In this document: in pieces, positions 40,236 to 48,441 of the stretch
Layout: every line of letters starts with the position of its first letter
Numbering within the stretch: the stretch's first letter is position 1
Position numbers and translations under genes: made by a program
Assembly (NCBI RefSeq): GCF_004103755.1
Contig: NZ_CP035283.1
Coordinates: 3,162,001 to 3,226,000, forward strand
Direction of reading: 5' to 3'
DNA: 64,000 nt
DNA from: Caproiciproducens sp. NJN-50
Lineage (GTDB): Bacteria > Bacillota > Clostridia > Oscillospirales > Acutalibacteraceae
Notes under the pieces: model-generated
Told to the model about the DNA's origin: nothing
Database searches by the model: none
Seen by the model: only the letters and a program-made list of their open reading frames with translations

Positions 40236-41180
40236 ATGAAGTTTTACCTGAAAAAACTGCTGACGCTGCTTTTGACGATGGTTCTGGTTTCCCTGATGGC
40301 TTTCGCCGCGTTCAACCTGATCCCGGGCGACCCGGCGCAGCTGATTCTCGGTACCCAGGCGACCCCCGCGGCTCTGGCCGAACTGCACCAGAAGCTGGGG
40401 CTTGACAAAAGCATGCCTGAGCGCTACGCCGGGTGGCTCTGGAGCCTTCTGCACGGCGATATGGGCACCTCGCTCCAGTACTCCCGGCCGGTTGCGGAGC
40501 TGATCGGGAGCCGGCTTCCGGTCACGGCGGCTCTCGCGCTGCTGGCGCTTCTGATGATCTTCACGGTTTCCGTTCCGGTCGGCGTGCTTACGGCGCAGAA
40601 GCGAGGCACGCCGCTGGGGCGCCTCCTGGATTCCGTCACCATGCTGAACATCTCCATGCCGGGCTTTTTCCTCGGCATCCTGTTCATTTGGGTTTTCGGG
40701 CTTGTCCTCCGTTTCTTTTCTCCGGGGGGCTACGTTTCCTGGGAAGACGATCCCGCCGGATTCCTGCGCTACATGATTTTCCCCTCGCTGGCCGTCGCCC
40801 TGCCGAACATCGCGGTCTCTTCCAAGTTCCTGCGCTCCGCGCTGGTCGAGGAATCGCACGCCGACTATGTCCGCACCGCGGTCAGCAAGGGGCTTTCCAG
40901 ACATATCATTTTATACCGGCACATGCTGAAAAATGCGCTGATCCCGTTTTTGACCCTTTCCGGCATGATGGTCGCCGAGATTTTTTCCGGAAGCATTCTG
41001 ATTGAGCAGGTCTTCGGCATCCCCGGCGTGGGGCGGCTGCTGATTTCATCCATTCTGTCGCGCGATTTTCCGCTTCTGGAGTCGCTCGTCGTTTACATCG
41101 CGTTTCTTGTCGTGCTGGCGAATTTCGCGGCGGATCTGCTGCTGCAGGCCGCCGATCCGCGCATCCGGGTGAAGCCATGA
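40236..41180 (+). CDS. ABC transporter permease, DppB/OppB/NikB type
   Basis: 314 residues, about six spans. The N-terminal block KKLLTLLLTMVLVSLMAFAA followed by FNLIPGDPAQLILG and a periplasmic-side loop KLGLDKSMPERYAGWLWSLL HGDMG is standard for DppB. The EAA-type coupling loop is seen at EESHADYVRTAVSKGLSRHI, and the ending has IEQVFGIPGVGRLLISSILS and FAADLLLQAADPRIRV. The start is ATG 40236 with AGGAAGACAGG upstream. It overlaps the next permease by 4 bases (ATGA), so they are co-translated. The motor proteins are not encoded alongside. Confidence 0.92.
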   Translation: MKFYLKKLLTLLLTMVLVSLMAFAAFNLIPGDPAQLILGTQATPAALAELHQKLGLDKSMPERYAGWLWSLLHGDMGTSLQYSRPVAELIGSRLPVTAALALLALLMIFTVSVPVGVLTAQKRGTPLGRLLDSVTMLNISMPGFFLGILFIWVFGLVLRFFSPGGYVSWEDDPAGFLRYMIFPSLAVALPNIAVSSKFLRSALVEESHADYVRTAVSKGLSRHIILYRHMLKNALIPFLTLSGMMVAEIFSGSILIEQVFGIPGVGRLLISSILSRDFPLLESLVVYIAFLVVLANFAADLLLQAADPRIRVKP

Positions 41181-41971
41181 GCCGCGGCCGCAGGTTGTCA
41201 TTCCGAGTCGGGACAGTTCTGATCGGCCTTGTCTGCGCCGCTGCCCTGATCAGCTTTTTCTACACTCCGTACGACCCCTACGCCATCAACACAGCGCCGC
41301 ACTTTCTTCCCCCTTCCCCTCAGCACTGGTTTGGAACCGACAACTTCGGCAGGGACAATTTTTCCCGCGCCGTCACGGGCGCGCGGTATTCCCTGTTCGT
41401 CGCCGCCGTCACGGTGGCTCTCAGCGGCCTTTGCGGCGTTGTTCTCGGGCTGCTCTCCGGCTATGCGGGCGGGCTGACGAACGAGGTGATTCTGCGGCTG
41501 ACGGACGCGCTCTCTTCCTTTCCGGCCGTGCTGACGGCGCTGGTGGCCGTCACCGTGTTCAGCGGCGGCAAATTCGCCATCATCCCCGCGCTGGCCATCG
41601 CGTTCCTTCCCAGCTTTATCCGGCTGACGCGCAGCGGGACAATGCGCCTGAAAAATCTGGATTTCGTCCAGGCCGCCTATGTCTCCGGCGCCTCCCGGGC
41701 AAGGATCATGTTCCGGCATCTGCTGCCGAATCTGCTGCCCACGCTGATCCCGGCGGTGGTCATCGGACTTTCCAACGCGATTCTGGCGGAATCGGGCATG
41801 AGCTACCTCGGCCTGGGCATCCAGCCGCCGGTCCCAAGCTGGGGGCGGATGCTCTTCGAGGGGCAGACCTATCTGTTCAACGCCCCGTGGGAAACCCTTT
41901 CCGCCGGGCTGATGATGATCGTCACGGTGCTCGGGTTCCACTCTCTGGGAGAAAGCCTTGAGAAGAAATGA
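41177..41971 (+). CDS. ABC transporter permease, DppC/OppC/NikC type
   Basis: 264 residues. One N-terminal span is followed by YDPYAINTAPHFLPPSPQHW and FGTDNFGRDNFSRAVTGARY, the DppC signature, and the coupling loop YVSGASRARIMFRHLLPNLL. The end SYLGLGIQPPVPSWGRMLFE and VTVLGFHSLGESLEK are also family marks. It pairs with the 40236 permease. A strong terminator lies 65 bases behind, so no dppD or dppF follows. Ligand-specific ATPases would have to come from another locus. Confidence 0.92.
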   Translation: MSRGRRLSFRVGTVLIGLVCAAALISFFYTPYDPYAINTAPHFLPPSPQHWFGTDNFGRDNFSRAVTGARYSLFVAAVTVALSGLCGVVLGLLSGYAGGLTNEVILRLTDALSSFPAVLTALVAVTVFSGGKFAIIPALAIAFLPSFIRLTRSGTMRLKNLDFVQAAYVSGASRARIMFRHLLPNLLPTLIPAVVIGLSNAILAESGMSYLGLGIQPPVPSWGRMLFEGQTYLFNAPWETLSAGLMMIVTVLGFHSLGESLEKK

Positions 41972-42035
41972 CCTCCGGCCCGGAGTAAGCCTACGGCGGC
42001 CATTGTCGCGGTAAAGCCAATGATCGGTACGAAAT

Positions 42036-42074
42036 GCCGGCGTTCCCGGAAGGATCGGGAACGCCGGCGCTTTT
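42036..42074 (+). terminator. Intrinsic terminator of the dppABC operon
   Basis: GCCGGCGTTCCCG, 7-base loop, CGGGAACGCCGGC: a 13-bp stem, then GCTTTT. Confidence 0.85.
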
Positions 42075-42108
42075 ATCGGCAGAGCCGAAAGTGAAAGGAG
42101 CGAGAGAA

Positions 42109-42777
42109 ATGATCGAAACCAAACGTCTGCTGTTAAAACCCGCAAGCCCGCTTCTCGTTCAGGAAGTTCTGGACTATTATCTCCGGAACCGGGATTTCCT
42201 CCGCCCGTTCGAACCGGAGCGCGCGCCGGAATTCTATACGCCTGAGCACCAGACTGACAGTCTGCGGCAACAAGGGGAAGCGGCGCAAAAGGGAGAATCG
42301 TTCTGTTATTACCTTTCTCTGCGGGAGCAGCCGGAACAAGTCCTCGGCAGCATCGCGCTGAATAACATCGTCAGGGGCTGCTTCCAGTCGTGTTTTCTCG
42401 GATACCGCCTGGATGAGAAAAATCAGCGCAAAGGCTATATGACGGAAGCCGTCGCCGCCGTGACCGATTACGCGTTCCGGGAACTGGGCCTGCACCGGAT
42501 CGAGGGCAACGTCATGCCGCGCAATCAGGCTTCACTGCGCGTTCTGGAAAAAGCGGGATACCGGGAGGAAGGGCTGGCCTCTCTTATGAAACTGCCGTCA
42601 TGCGGAGAGCTGATTTTTTACTCTCAGAGCGGGTTCCGTTCGGATTTGTGGTCGGCGGCCGCTAGATACCCGTCGGTAAAACCTGTCTGTGATTTATTTA
42701 TGACTGGCGTGCTTTCCGGCACGCTAATTATTTTATTCATTTTTGTAGCATTTTCCGCACTTCATGGGTGTTTGTAG
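42109..42777 (+). CDS. GNAT acetyltransferase (RimJ/RimL type) with odd C-terminal membrane extension
   Basis: 222 residues, ATG 42109 after AAAGGAG. The GNAT core is clear: ETKRLLLKPASPLLVQEVLD, FLRPFEPERAPEFYTPEHQ, LGSIALNNIVRGCFQSCFLG, acetyl-CoA loop EKNQRKGYMTEAVAAVTDYA and NQASLRVLEKAGYREEGLAS. Homologues end ~15 residues later. Here ~45 further residues follow, with a hydrophobic stretch (LSGTLIILFIFVAFSALHG), encoded across a terminator-like hairpin (GCGTGC-TTTCCG-GCACGC, 42706-42723). The tail is probably stop-loss read-through rather than function. Its last bases overlap the region before the sigma-factor start. The substrate is unknown. Confidence 0.75.
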   Translation: MIETKRLLLKPASPLLVQEVLDYYLRNRDFLRPFEPERAPEFYTPEHQTDSLRQQGEAAQKGESFCYYLSLREQPEQVLGSIALNNIVRGCFQSCFLGYRLDEKNQRKGYMTEAVAAVTDYAFRELGLHRIEGNVMPRNQASLRVLEKAGYREEGLASLMKLPSCGELIFYSQSGFRSDLWSAAARYPSVKPVCDLFMTGVLSGTLIILFIFVAFSALHGCL

Positions 42778-42793
42778 TAAAGGGGGGTGGATA

Positions 42794-43294
42794 TTGAAGC
42801 CAGAGCCATTACGTCCGGATGATTGCGCAGAAAAAGTCATCAGGTTTTACGCCGATATGGTGTACCGCCTCGCTTATGCCCGGACAGGAACAAAATGCGA
42901 TGCCGATGAAATATTTCAGGAAGTATTTTTGCGGTATATCAAAAAGCAGCCCGTATTTAATAATGAGGAACATCGCAAAGCATGGATGATCAGGGTCACA
43001 ATCAACTGCTCCAATAAGTTATGGAATTCCGTATGGAAAAGGAAAGCCGAACCCCTGACGGACACAATGCCCTTCGAGACAAAACAGGATATGGATCTTT
43101 CCGACGAATTACAGCAACTGCCCCAAAAATACCGCGAGGTGATTCATTTGTTTTACTACGAGAATATGTCGCTTGAGGAGATCAGCCGCGCATTGAACCG
43201 GAAAAATTCCACGGTCAGGACACAGCTCACCCGAGCAAGAGCATTGCTCAGAAATATTCTGAAGGAGGATGATGATGTTCAGCGAGGAATATAG
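42794..43294 (+). CDS. ECF (extracytoplasmic function) RNA polymerase sigma factor
   Basis: 166 residues, TTG 42794, 6 bases after GGGGGG; the ATG at 42764 is too far upstream. Region 2 is YADMVYRLAYARTGTKCDAD and EIFQEVFLRYIKKQ; region 4 is LPQKYREVIHLFYYENMSLE and EISRALNRKNSTVRTQLTRA, with the HTH intact. It overlaps the next gene, its likely anti-sigma factor, by about 20 bases, so the two are made together. The stimulus is unknown. ECF targets would be expected at its own promoter; I could not find a clear one. Composition is more AT-rich than the flanking dpp and pst operons. Confidence 0.92.
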   Translation: MKPEPLRPDDCAEKVIRFYADMVYRLAYARTGTKCDADEIFQEVFLRYIKKQPVFNNEEHRKAWMIRVTINCSNKLWNSVWKRKAEPLTDTMPFETKQDMDLSDELQQLPQKYREVIHLFYYENMSLEEISRALNRKNSTVRTQLTRARALLRNILKEDDDVQRGI

Positions 43295-44333
43295 GCATAT
43301 GATCGATCAGGTCCATCCAAACGACGAATTATTGTGCCATATTTTAGAATCAGCACACAGCGGCAAAGAAAAGAAGAGCAAAACGTCCGCCTCCTTTCGC
43401 AAGCCGGTAATCGCCGTCATAGCAGTTTGCATTTGTATGTCTCTTTCCGTTCCTGTACTCGCGGAAAAGGTGGAACCCGTCTATCAGCTGATGTATACCG
43501 TTTCCCCGGAGCTGGCCCAATTTTTTATGCCGGTACAAAAATCCGATGAAGACAACGGCATCAAAATGGAAGTTGCCTCAGCCTGTATTCGCGGCAACGC
43601 AGCCGATATTTATATCACGATGCAGGATTTAACCGGAGATCGCATCGACGGCACAACCGATTTGAACGACAGCTACTCCATCAACCGCCCGTTCAGCAGT
43701 TTGGCTTCCTGTCAGCGTGTCGGTTACGATCAAAAAACAAAAACCGCGACATTTTTGATTTCGATCACGGAATGGGGAAACCAAAAGATCGCGGGTGATA
43801 AAATCACTTTCTCCGTGGGAGAATTTATCAGCGGTAAAAAAGACTACGAGGACATTAGGGTCCCGGTCGATCTTTCGTCGGCCGCGACGGCAAAAAATAT
43901 AAAAAAAGTAGATTCAACGGGAGGCAGCGGGAAGGACTATGAAAAATATATAGTGGAAGGCAAGACAACTGCGCTTACCCCCTCGCGGGCAATGGACGGA
44001 TTCCCCGTCGAGGGAATCGAATTGACCGGCATCGGGTATATCGGCGGGAAACTCCATATCCAAACGGCGGTTTACGACAATTTGGACAAGGATAACCACG
44101 GCTATTTTTATTTAAAGGACGCGGACGGCAGCATCGTCGATCTTGACTACGCTTTCAGTTTCTTAAATCAATTTCAACAGCCGGGAAGAATCGACTATGA
44201 CGAATGTGTCTTTGATGTTCCACAGAAAAAGATTGGAAATTACATTCTGTATGGAAGTTTTGTTACTTCGAGCATGCACACAGAAGGAAATTGGCGGGTA
44301 ACATTTCCTTTGAAGCAAGCCGAAGCATCATAG
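43275..44333 (+). CDS. Anti-sigma factor with transmembrane anchor and DUF4179-like outer domain
   Basis: 352 residues; of three ATGs (43269, 43272, 43275) the third has the best spacing from GAAGGAGG. The cytoplasmic N-terminus (about 1-45) is short and charged (YRHMIDQVHPNDELLCHILE), one span follows (VIAVIAVCICMSLSVPVLA), and the rest is outside: an immunoglobulin-like DUF4179 part (VYQLMYTVSPELAQFFMPVQ, GIKMEVASACIRGNAADIYI) and a second sheet domain (GIELTGIGYIGGKLHIQTAV). This layout, just downstream of an ECF gene, is that of a membrane anti-sigma factor which releases the sigma factor on an outer signal. No zinc-binding HxxxCxxC is seen. Confidence 0.8.
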   Translation: MFSEEYRHMIDQVHPNDELLCHILESAHSGKEKKSKTSASFRKPVIAVIAVCICMSLSVPVLAEKVEPVYQLMYTVSPELAQFFMPVQKSDEDNGIKMEVASACIRGNAADIYITMQDLTGDRIDGTTDLNDSYSINRPFSSLASCQRVGYDQKTKTATFLISITEWGNQKIAGDKITFSVGEFISGKKDYEDIRVPVDLSSAATAKNIKKVDSTGGSGKDYEKYIVEGKTTALTPSRAMDGFPVEGIELTGIGYIGGKLHIQTAVYDNLDKDNHGYFYLKDADGSIVDLDYAFSFLNQFQQPGRIDYDECVFDVPQKKIGNYILYGSFVTSSMHTEGNWRVTFPLKQAEAS

Positions 44334-44367
44334 CTTTGGGAAGCGCCTCATTTCAAGAAGGCGCCGC

Positions 44368-45255
44368 TCAGTCCCTGCCGCCGGTCATTTTCCGGTCCAG
44401 CCGGTGGCCGACCGCGCGCGCTCCGATGCTGAACACGAACACCATGAGGATCAGCGCCGCAGCGGATACGTCCGCCACCTGCGCCGCGTTCGGCGCGACC
44501 GCCTCCGTGCGGGAGGCCCATATCTGCAGGGCGAGCGTTTCGCCGGGACGGAACGGGTTGAACGGGCAGACGGGCGAAGAGAGCTTCCACCAGCGCGACC
44601 AGTTGATATCCGTGCTCATGCCCGCCGTGTACAGAAGCGCGGCGGCTTCGCCGAAGCCGCGCCCCGCGGCCAGAATGACCCCGGTGATGATGCGGGGCAC
44701 GCAGCCGGGAAGCATGACGCGCAGAATCGTCTGGCGGTGCGTCGCGCCAAGGCCGAAGCTGCCCTCTTTCCAGGTCTTTGGAATCGCGCGGAGCGCATCC
44801 TCCGTCGTCGTTGTGATCAGCGGCAGGCTCAGGATCGAAACCGCGAGCGCGCCCGCCATCAGACTCCATTTGCCGTGTACCGCCACGACAAAGACAAGGT
44901 AGCCGAACAGGCCGACCACAATCGAGGGCAGGGAGGAAAGGGTCTCGATGCAGGTGCGGAGGAAACTGGTCAGCCTGCTCTTTTTTGCGTATTCCGCCAT
45001 GTAAATGCCGGCGGCGACGCCGATCGGCACACTGATCAGCAGAGCGAGGAAGACCAGATAGACGGTATTAAAAAACTGGTTGCCGATTCCGTCCGCGTTA
45101 AAAGCCAGCAGGGAACTGTCAAATTCCATAATCCCCTTTCCCAGAATATACACGGTAAAGGCCGCGAGCAGCAGAAGGAAAAAGCCCGCCACACCGTACA
45201 GGACCACCGTCATGACGCGGTCCGCCAGGATCGCATTGCGATGCCGCTGTCTCAT
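44368..45255 (-). CDS. pstA: Phosphate ABC transporter permease PstA
   Basis: 295 residues, about six spans. PstA marks: NADGIGNQFFNTVYLVFLAL, ISVPIGVAAGIYMAEYAKKS, SLPSIVVGLFGYLVFVVAVH, the coupling loop DALRAIPKTWKEGSFGLGAT and ILAAGRGFGEAAALLYTAG. It overlaps pstC by 4 bases (ATGA). With PstC it forms the membrane channel of the high-affinity phosphate importer. In most genomes pstB and phoU follow immediately; here the gene ends the minus-strand run and meets the convergent anti-sigma gene 34 bases on. Confidence 0.93.
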   Translation of the reverse strand: MRQRHRNAILADRVMTVVLYGVAGFFLLLLAAFTVYILGKGIMEFDSSLLAFNADGIGNQFFNTVYLVFLALLISVPIGVAAGIYMAEYAKKSRLTSFLRTCIETLSSLPSIVVGLFGYLVFVVAVHGKWSLMAGALAVSILSLPLITTTTEDALRAIPKTWKEGSFGLGATHRQTILRVMLPGCVPRIITGVILAAGRGFGEAAALLYTAGMSTDINWSRWWKLSSPVCPFNPFRPGETLALQIWASRTEAVAPNAAQVADVSAAALILMVFVFSIGARAVGHRLDRKMTGGRD

Positions 45256-46136
45256 TGCTCACGCGCCTCCCTGGAAGAGATTCTTCGGACAATCAGGATG
45301 AATACAAACGAAATCAGCAGAAGCAGAAGCGCCATGGTCCACAGAGCGGTATTGTATTCGCCGCCCTCCGCCGCGCCCCCCATATCCGAGGCGATCGCCG
45401 CCGTCAGATTGTTGGTGGGCGAAAGGACGCCGTCCGGAAAAGCCAGCCGTTTGCCGATGACCATCGCGACCGCGAGCGCCTCGCCGAACGCGCGGGAAAG
45501 CCCCAGGATGACGCCGGTCAGCACGCCCGGGCGCGCCGCCGGAAGCAGCACGCGGCGGATGACCTGCCAGCGGGTGGAACCAAGGCCGTAAGCGGCCTCC
45601 CGGTACTGCTGCGGAACGTTGCGGATGGAATCGGCGGACACGCTCGTGATCGTCGGGAAGATCATGACCGCCAGCACGATTCCGCCCGCGAGAACGGAAT
45701 ATCCGTAGGGAAGGCGGAACAGATTCTGGATAAACGGGACCAGCACGGTCAGGCCGACCCAGCCGTAGACGACGGACGGAATGCCAACAAAAATCTCGAC
45801 CGCGGGCTGAAGCAGCTTCTCGCTCAGACGGGGCGAAATGACCGCCATAAAAATCGCCGCGGCAAGGCTGAAGGGCGTTGCGATCAGCAGTGCCAGAAAG
45901 CAGATCGCCAGCGAACCGACAATGAAGATCGCCGCGCCGACCTGTCCCCCGCCCTTGAAATCGTCCGCAGGGTTCCAATTCGATGAAAACAGGAATTCCC
46001 ACACGGAGTGTCCGTAGACCGTAAAAGTGCCGATCCCCCTGTAGCAAAGAAAGGCTCCGATGGAAAGCGTCAGCAGGATTAAAAACAGCCCGCACCCCGT
46101 GACCACCGCGCGCCACGCCGTCTCTTTTTTCTTCAT
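45252..46136 (-). CDS. pstC: Phosphate ABC transporter permease PstC
   Basis: 294 residues, ATG 46136 after GGGGAT. SNWNPADDFKGGGQVGAAIF, IVGSLAICFLALLIATPFSL, FVGIPSVVYGWVGLTVLVPF and the coupling segment NVPQQYREAAYGLGSTRWQV followed by LGLSRAFGEALAVAMVIG identify PstC. Its loop before the second span is the usual W-x-P-x-x-x-F-G/K-G form. It lies 85 bases after pstS and is translationally coupled to pstA. Confidence 0.93.
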   Translation of the reverse strand: MKKKETAWRAVVTGCGLFLILLTLSIGAFLCYRGIGTFTVYGHSVWEFLFSSNWNPADDFKGGGQVGAAIFIVGSLAICFLALLIATPFSLAAAIFMAVISPRLSEKLLQPAVEIFVGIPSVVYGWVGLTVLVPFIQNLFRLPYGYSVLAGGIVLAVMIFPTITSVSADSIRNVPQQYREAAYGLGSTRWQVIRRVLLPAARPGVLTGVILGLSRAFGEALAVAMVIGKRLAFPDGVLSPTNNLTAAIASDMGGAAEGGEYNTALWTMALLLLLISFVFILIVRRISSREAREQ

Positions 46137-46220
46137 AAACGAAAATCCCCCTGAAACGGGCGTAAGACCGAACGGATCTTCTCCGCCGGCCCGGCCCGCA
46201 ATTCAATATTGGTCCTGGAT

Positions 46221-47147
46221 TTATCTTGTCACCTGCATTTTAGAGGTGGTGTTGTAGCCCAGGGATTCCATCACCGCTCCGTATTCATCGGAAGTCATGT
46301 AGTCAAGGAACGCTTTCGCCGCTCCGCCGGCTTCGCCCTTCGTGTACATGTGCTCGTAGCCCCAGACCTTGTATTTGCCGGAATAGGTGTTTTCCAAAGT
46401 GGGTTCCACCCCGTCGATCGACATGGTTTTCACGCCGTCGATATCCTTGGTCAGGTAGGAGAGCGCCACATAGCCGATCGCGCCCTTATGCTGTGCGACG
46501 GTTTGCAGCAGCGTGCCGGAGTCGTCCGTTTCAAGCGATTTATTGGAAGCTTCCTCTGAACCGTTTAAAGCATACTGCTTAAACAGCGCGCGGGTTCCGG
46601 AGGTGGAGGGGCGGGTGACCAGCGTAATCGCTTCATCCGGACCGCCGACGTCCTTCCAGTTTGTCGTTTTCGCCGTAAAGATATCGATCAGCTGCTGCGT
46701 GGTCAGGCTGCTGACCTTTTCTTTCACATCCGCGCTGACGATCGGTGCCATGGTGATGACGCAGACCTTGTGGTCAACCAGCGTCTTCGCCTGGTCCGCG
46801 GTCAATTTGGATTCCGCTTCCACGTCTGAATTGCCGATATCGACCGTGCCGTCCGCGACCTGCTTCAGGCCCGTGCCGGAACCGCCGGCGTTCAGCGTGA
46901 TGGAAACATCGGGATTTTTCTGTTTGAATTTATCCGCCGCGTCTTTTACCAGCGGATACAGCGCCGAGGACCCGGAAGCCGTGATGCTGCCGCTGACCGC
47001 CGCCGGCTCGGACGAGGCCGTTTCAGAGGCAGCCGTTGAGGAATCCGTCTGCGACGCGGGAGTGGAAGAGGCGCCCGTTCCGGAAGAACACGCCGTCGAT
47101 ATCATCAGAAGCGCCGCAACCATCAGAATTGACAGGTACTTTTTCAT
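46221..47147 (-). CDS. pstS: Phosphate-binding lipoprotein PstS
   Basis: 308 residues, ATG 47147 after AAGGAG; the longer reading to 47195 has no ribosome binding site. The signal ends with the lipobox LMISTACSSG, so the mature protein is a lipoprotein. A Ser/Thr/Ala linker precedes the binding domain: ITASGSSALYPLVKDAADKF, LNAGGSGTGLKQVADGTVDI (phosphate-binding SGTG), GNSDVEAESKLTADQAKTLV and RPSTSGTRALFKQY. It delivers phosphate to PstCA. Three direct repeats fitting a PhoP box lie 95 bases upstream, indicating control by phosphate limitation through PhoPR, whose genes are outside the window. Confidence 0.93.
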   Translation of the reverse strand: MKKYLSILMVAALLMISTACSSGTGASSTPASQTDSSTAASETASSEPAAVSGSITASGSSALYPLVKDAADKFKQKNPDVSITLNAGGSGTGLKQVADGTVDIGNSDVEAESKLTADQAKTLVDHKVCVITMAPIVSADVKEKVSSLTTQQLIDIFTAKTTNWKDVGGPDEAITLVTRPSTSGTRALFKQYALNGSEEASNKSLETDDSGTLLQTVAQHKGAIGYVALSYLTKDIDGVKTMSIDGVEPTLENTYSGKYKVWGYEHMYTKGEAGGAAKAFLDYMTSDEYGAVMESLGYNTTSKMQVTR

Positions 47148-47231
47148 ATACGATCTCCTTATCTGTTTTTCTATTCTCTTTTGTTCTGTTTCCAATCATA
47201 AAGCGCGCTCGTTAAAGGAAAGTTAGGCCTA

Positions 47232-47270
47232 TTTTATCTTCCTGTTATTTTTATGTTAAGAACAGGTTAA
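47232..47270 (-). promoter_or_regulatory. PhoP box and -10 of the pst promoter
   Basis: On the minus strand: TTAACC-TGTTC-TTAACA-TAAAA-ATAACA, three hexamers at exact 11-base steps (47243-47270), the direct-repeat layout bound by PhoP in Firmicutes. A -10 like TAAAAT (47231-47236) follows at activator spacing. The rest of the 331-base gap 47148-47478 holds this promoter, the terminator at 47423 and no gene that I can see. Confidence 0.7.
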
Positions 47271-47422
47271 ATGGTCATAGATCCTCAATACCAGCATTCC
47301 CTTTCCGCTGCGGATTATCTCGCCTCCGCCGACGGAAAGAACGTCTTCTGCGCCCGTGTCCGGCGGCGGCATTGTTTTTTATATGCGGACGTGATGGCCG
47401 GCCCGGAAATCCGGGGGCGTCT

Positions 47423-47467
47423 AAAAAGCGGTCCAGGGACATCATGATGTCCCTGGACCGCTTTTTT
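47423..47467. terminator. Bidirectional perfect terminator hairpin
   Basis: AAGCGGTCCAGGGACATC followed by its exact reverse complement, flanked by A5 and T6, so it works in both directions. It ends the P1 peptidase transcript on the minus strand. Confidence 0.9.
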
Positions 47468-47478
47468 CATTCCAGCAG

Positions 47479-48441
47479 CTAAAACAAATTTTTATAAGCG
47501 GGGAAACCCGCAAGCGGTTCCGCGCTTTTTACCGCCTGCAAAATAGCGTTTTCCACCGAACGCGCCGCCAGAATCCCGACCACATCCGGATCCGCTTTTA
47601 CTTTTCCGGTCGCCATTGTGAAGATTGTATCCCCGTCGAACGACGTGTGGGCGGGCCGGACCGCTCTGGCGATCCCGTTCTGCGAAACGGAGGCGAGCTT
47701 GTTCGCTTCCGCTTTCGTGAGGACCGCGTTGGTTGCGACCACGCCGATGACGGTATTTCCGCTGAAGATGTCGGCGTCGTTCCGGTAATTTTCGATCATG
47801 ACCGCCTCGGTGCTGCCGACTGTTTTTTTATCGTCGTTCAGCACGCCGGCGATCAGCCTGTTTGACTCCGCGTCGTAGATGTCTCCCACACAGTTGACCG
47901 CCATGACGGCGCCGACCATCAGTTCCCCCGTCCGCAGGCAGAACGAGCCGATCCCGCCCTTCATCGCGTGGTCAAGGCCCCGGATCTTTCCGATCGTGGC
48001 GCCTGTGCCCGCTCCAACGCTGCCGACGGGAAACGCGCCGCTGCCCGCGTTGAGGCAGGCCTCATATCCCATTTCCTTGTCCGGCCTGATCCTGTAATCG
48101 CCGCATTTCAGATCGAACAGGATCGCTCCGCAGACGATGGGGACTCTCGTTACCTTCACGTCCCGGCCGACTCCCCGCTCCTCCAGATACTGCATCACGC
48201 CGGCGGCCGCATCCAGGCCGAACGCGCTGCCTCCCGCGAGAAGAACGGCGTGAATCGACTTTCGCAGGTTGACCGGATCCAGAGCGTCCGTCTCCCTTGT
48301 GCCGGGGGAGCCCCCGCGCGCATCGACGCCCGCGACGGCGCCCTCTTCGCAGATCACCACCGTGCACCCCGTCGCCGCGTCGAAATTCTGGGCGTGTCCG
48401 ACTTTCAGCCCTCCGATATCGGTAAAATTGGCTTGTTTCAA
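47479..48441 (-). CDS. P1 family (S58, DmpA-like) peptidase
   Basis: 320 residues, TTG 48441 after GGGGGAG. P1/DmpA enzymes are Ntn-type aminopeptidases that cleave themselves in two to free a catalytic Ser/Thr. Seen: FTDIGGLKVGHAQNFDAATG, CTVVICEEGAVAGVDARGGS, PGTRETDALDPVNLRKSIHA, VLLAGGSAFGLDAAAGVMQY, GSVGAGTGATIGKIRGLDH and, near the expected cleavage site, TVIGVVATNAVLTKAEANKL. This short ~320-residue subgroup is common in Firmicutes; natural substrates are unknown. It overlaps coaC by 4 bases, so it is part of the coaB-coaC operon, an uncommon pairing. Confidence 0.88.
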   Translation of the reverse strand: MKQANFTDIGGLKVGHAQNFDAATGCTVVICEEGAVAGVDARGGSPGTRETDALDPVNLRKSIHAVLLAGGSAFGLDAAAGVMQYLEERGVGRDVKVTRVPIVCGAILFDLKCGDYRIRPDKEMGYEACLNAGSGAFPVGSVGAGTGATIGKIRGLDHAMKGGIGSFCLRTGELMVGAVMAVNCVGDIYDAESNRLIAGVLNDDKKTVGSTEAVMIENYRNDADIFSGNTVIGVVATNAVLTKAEANKLASVSQNGIARAVRPAHTSFDGDTIFTMATGKVKADPDVVGILAARSVENAILQAVKSAEPLAGFPAYKNLF

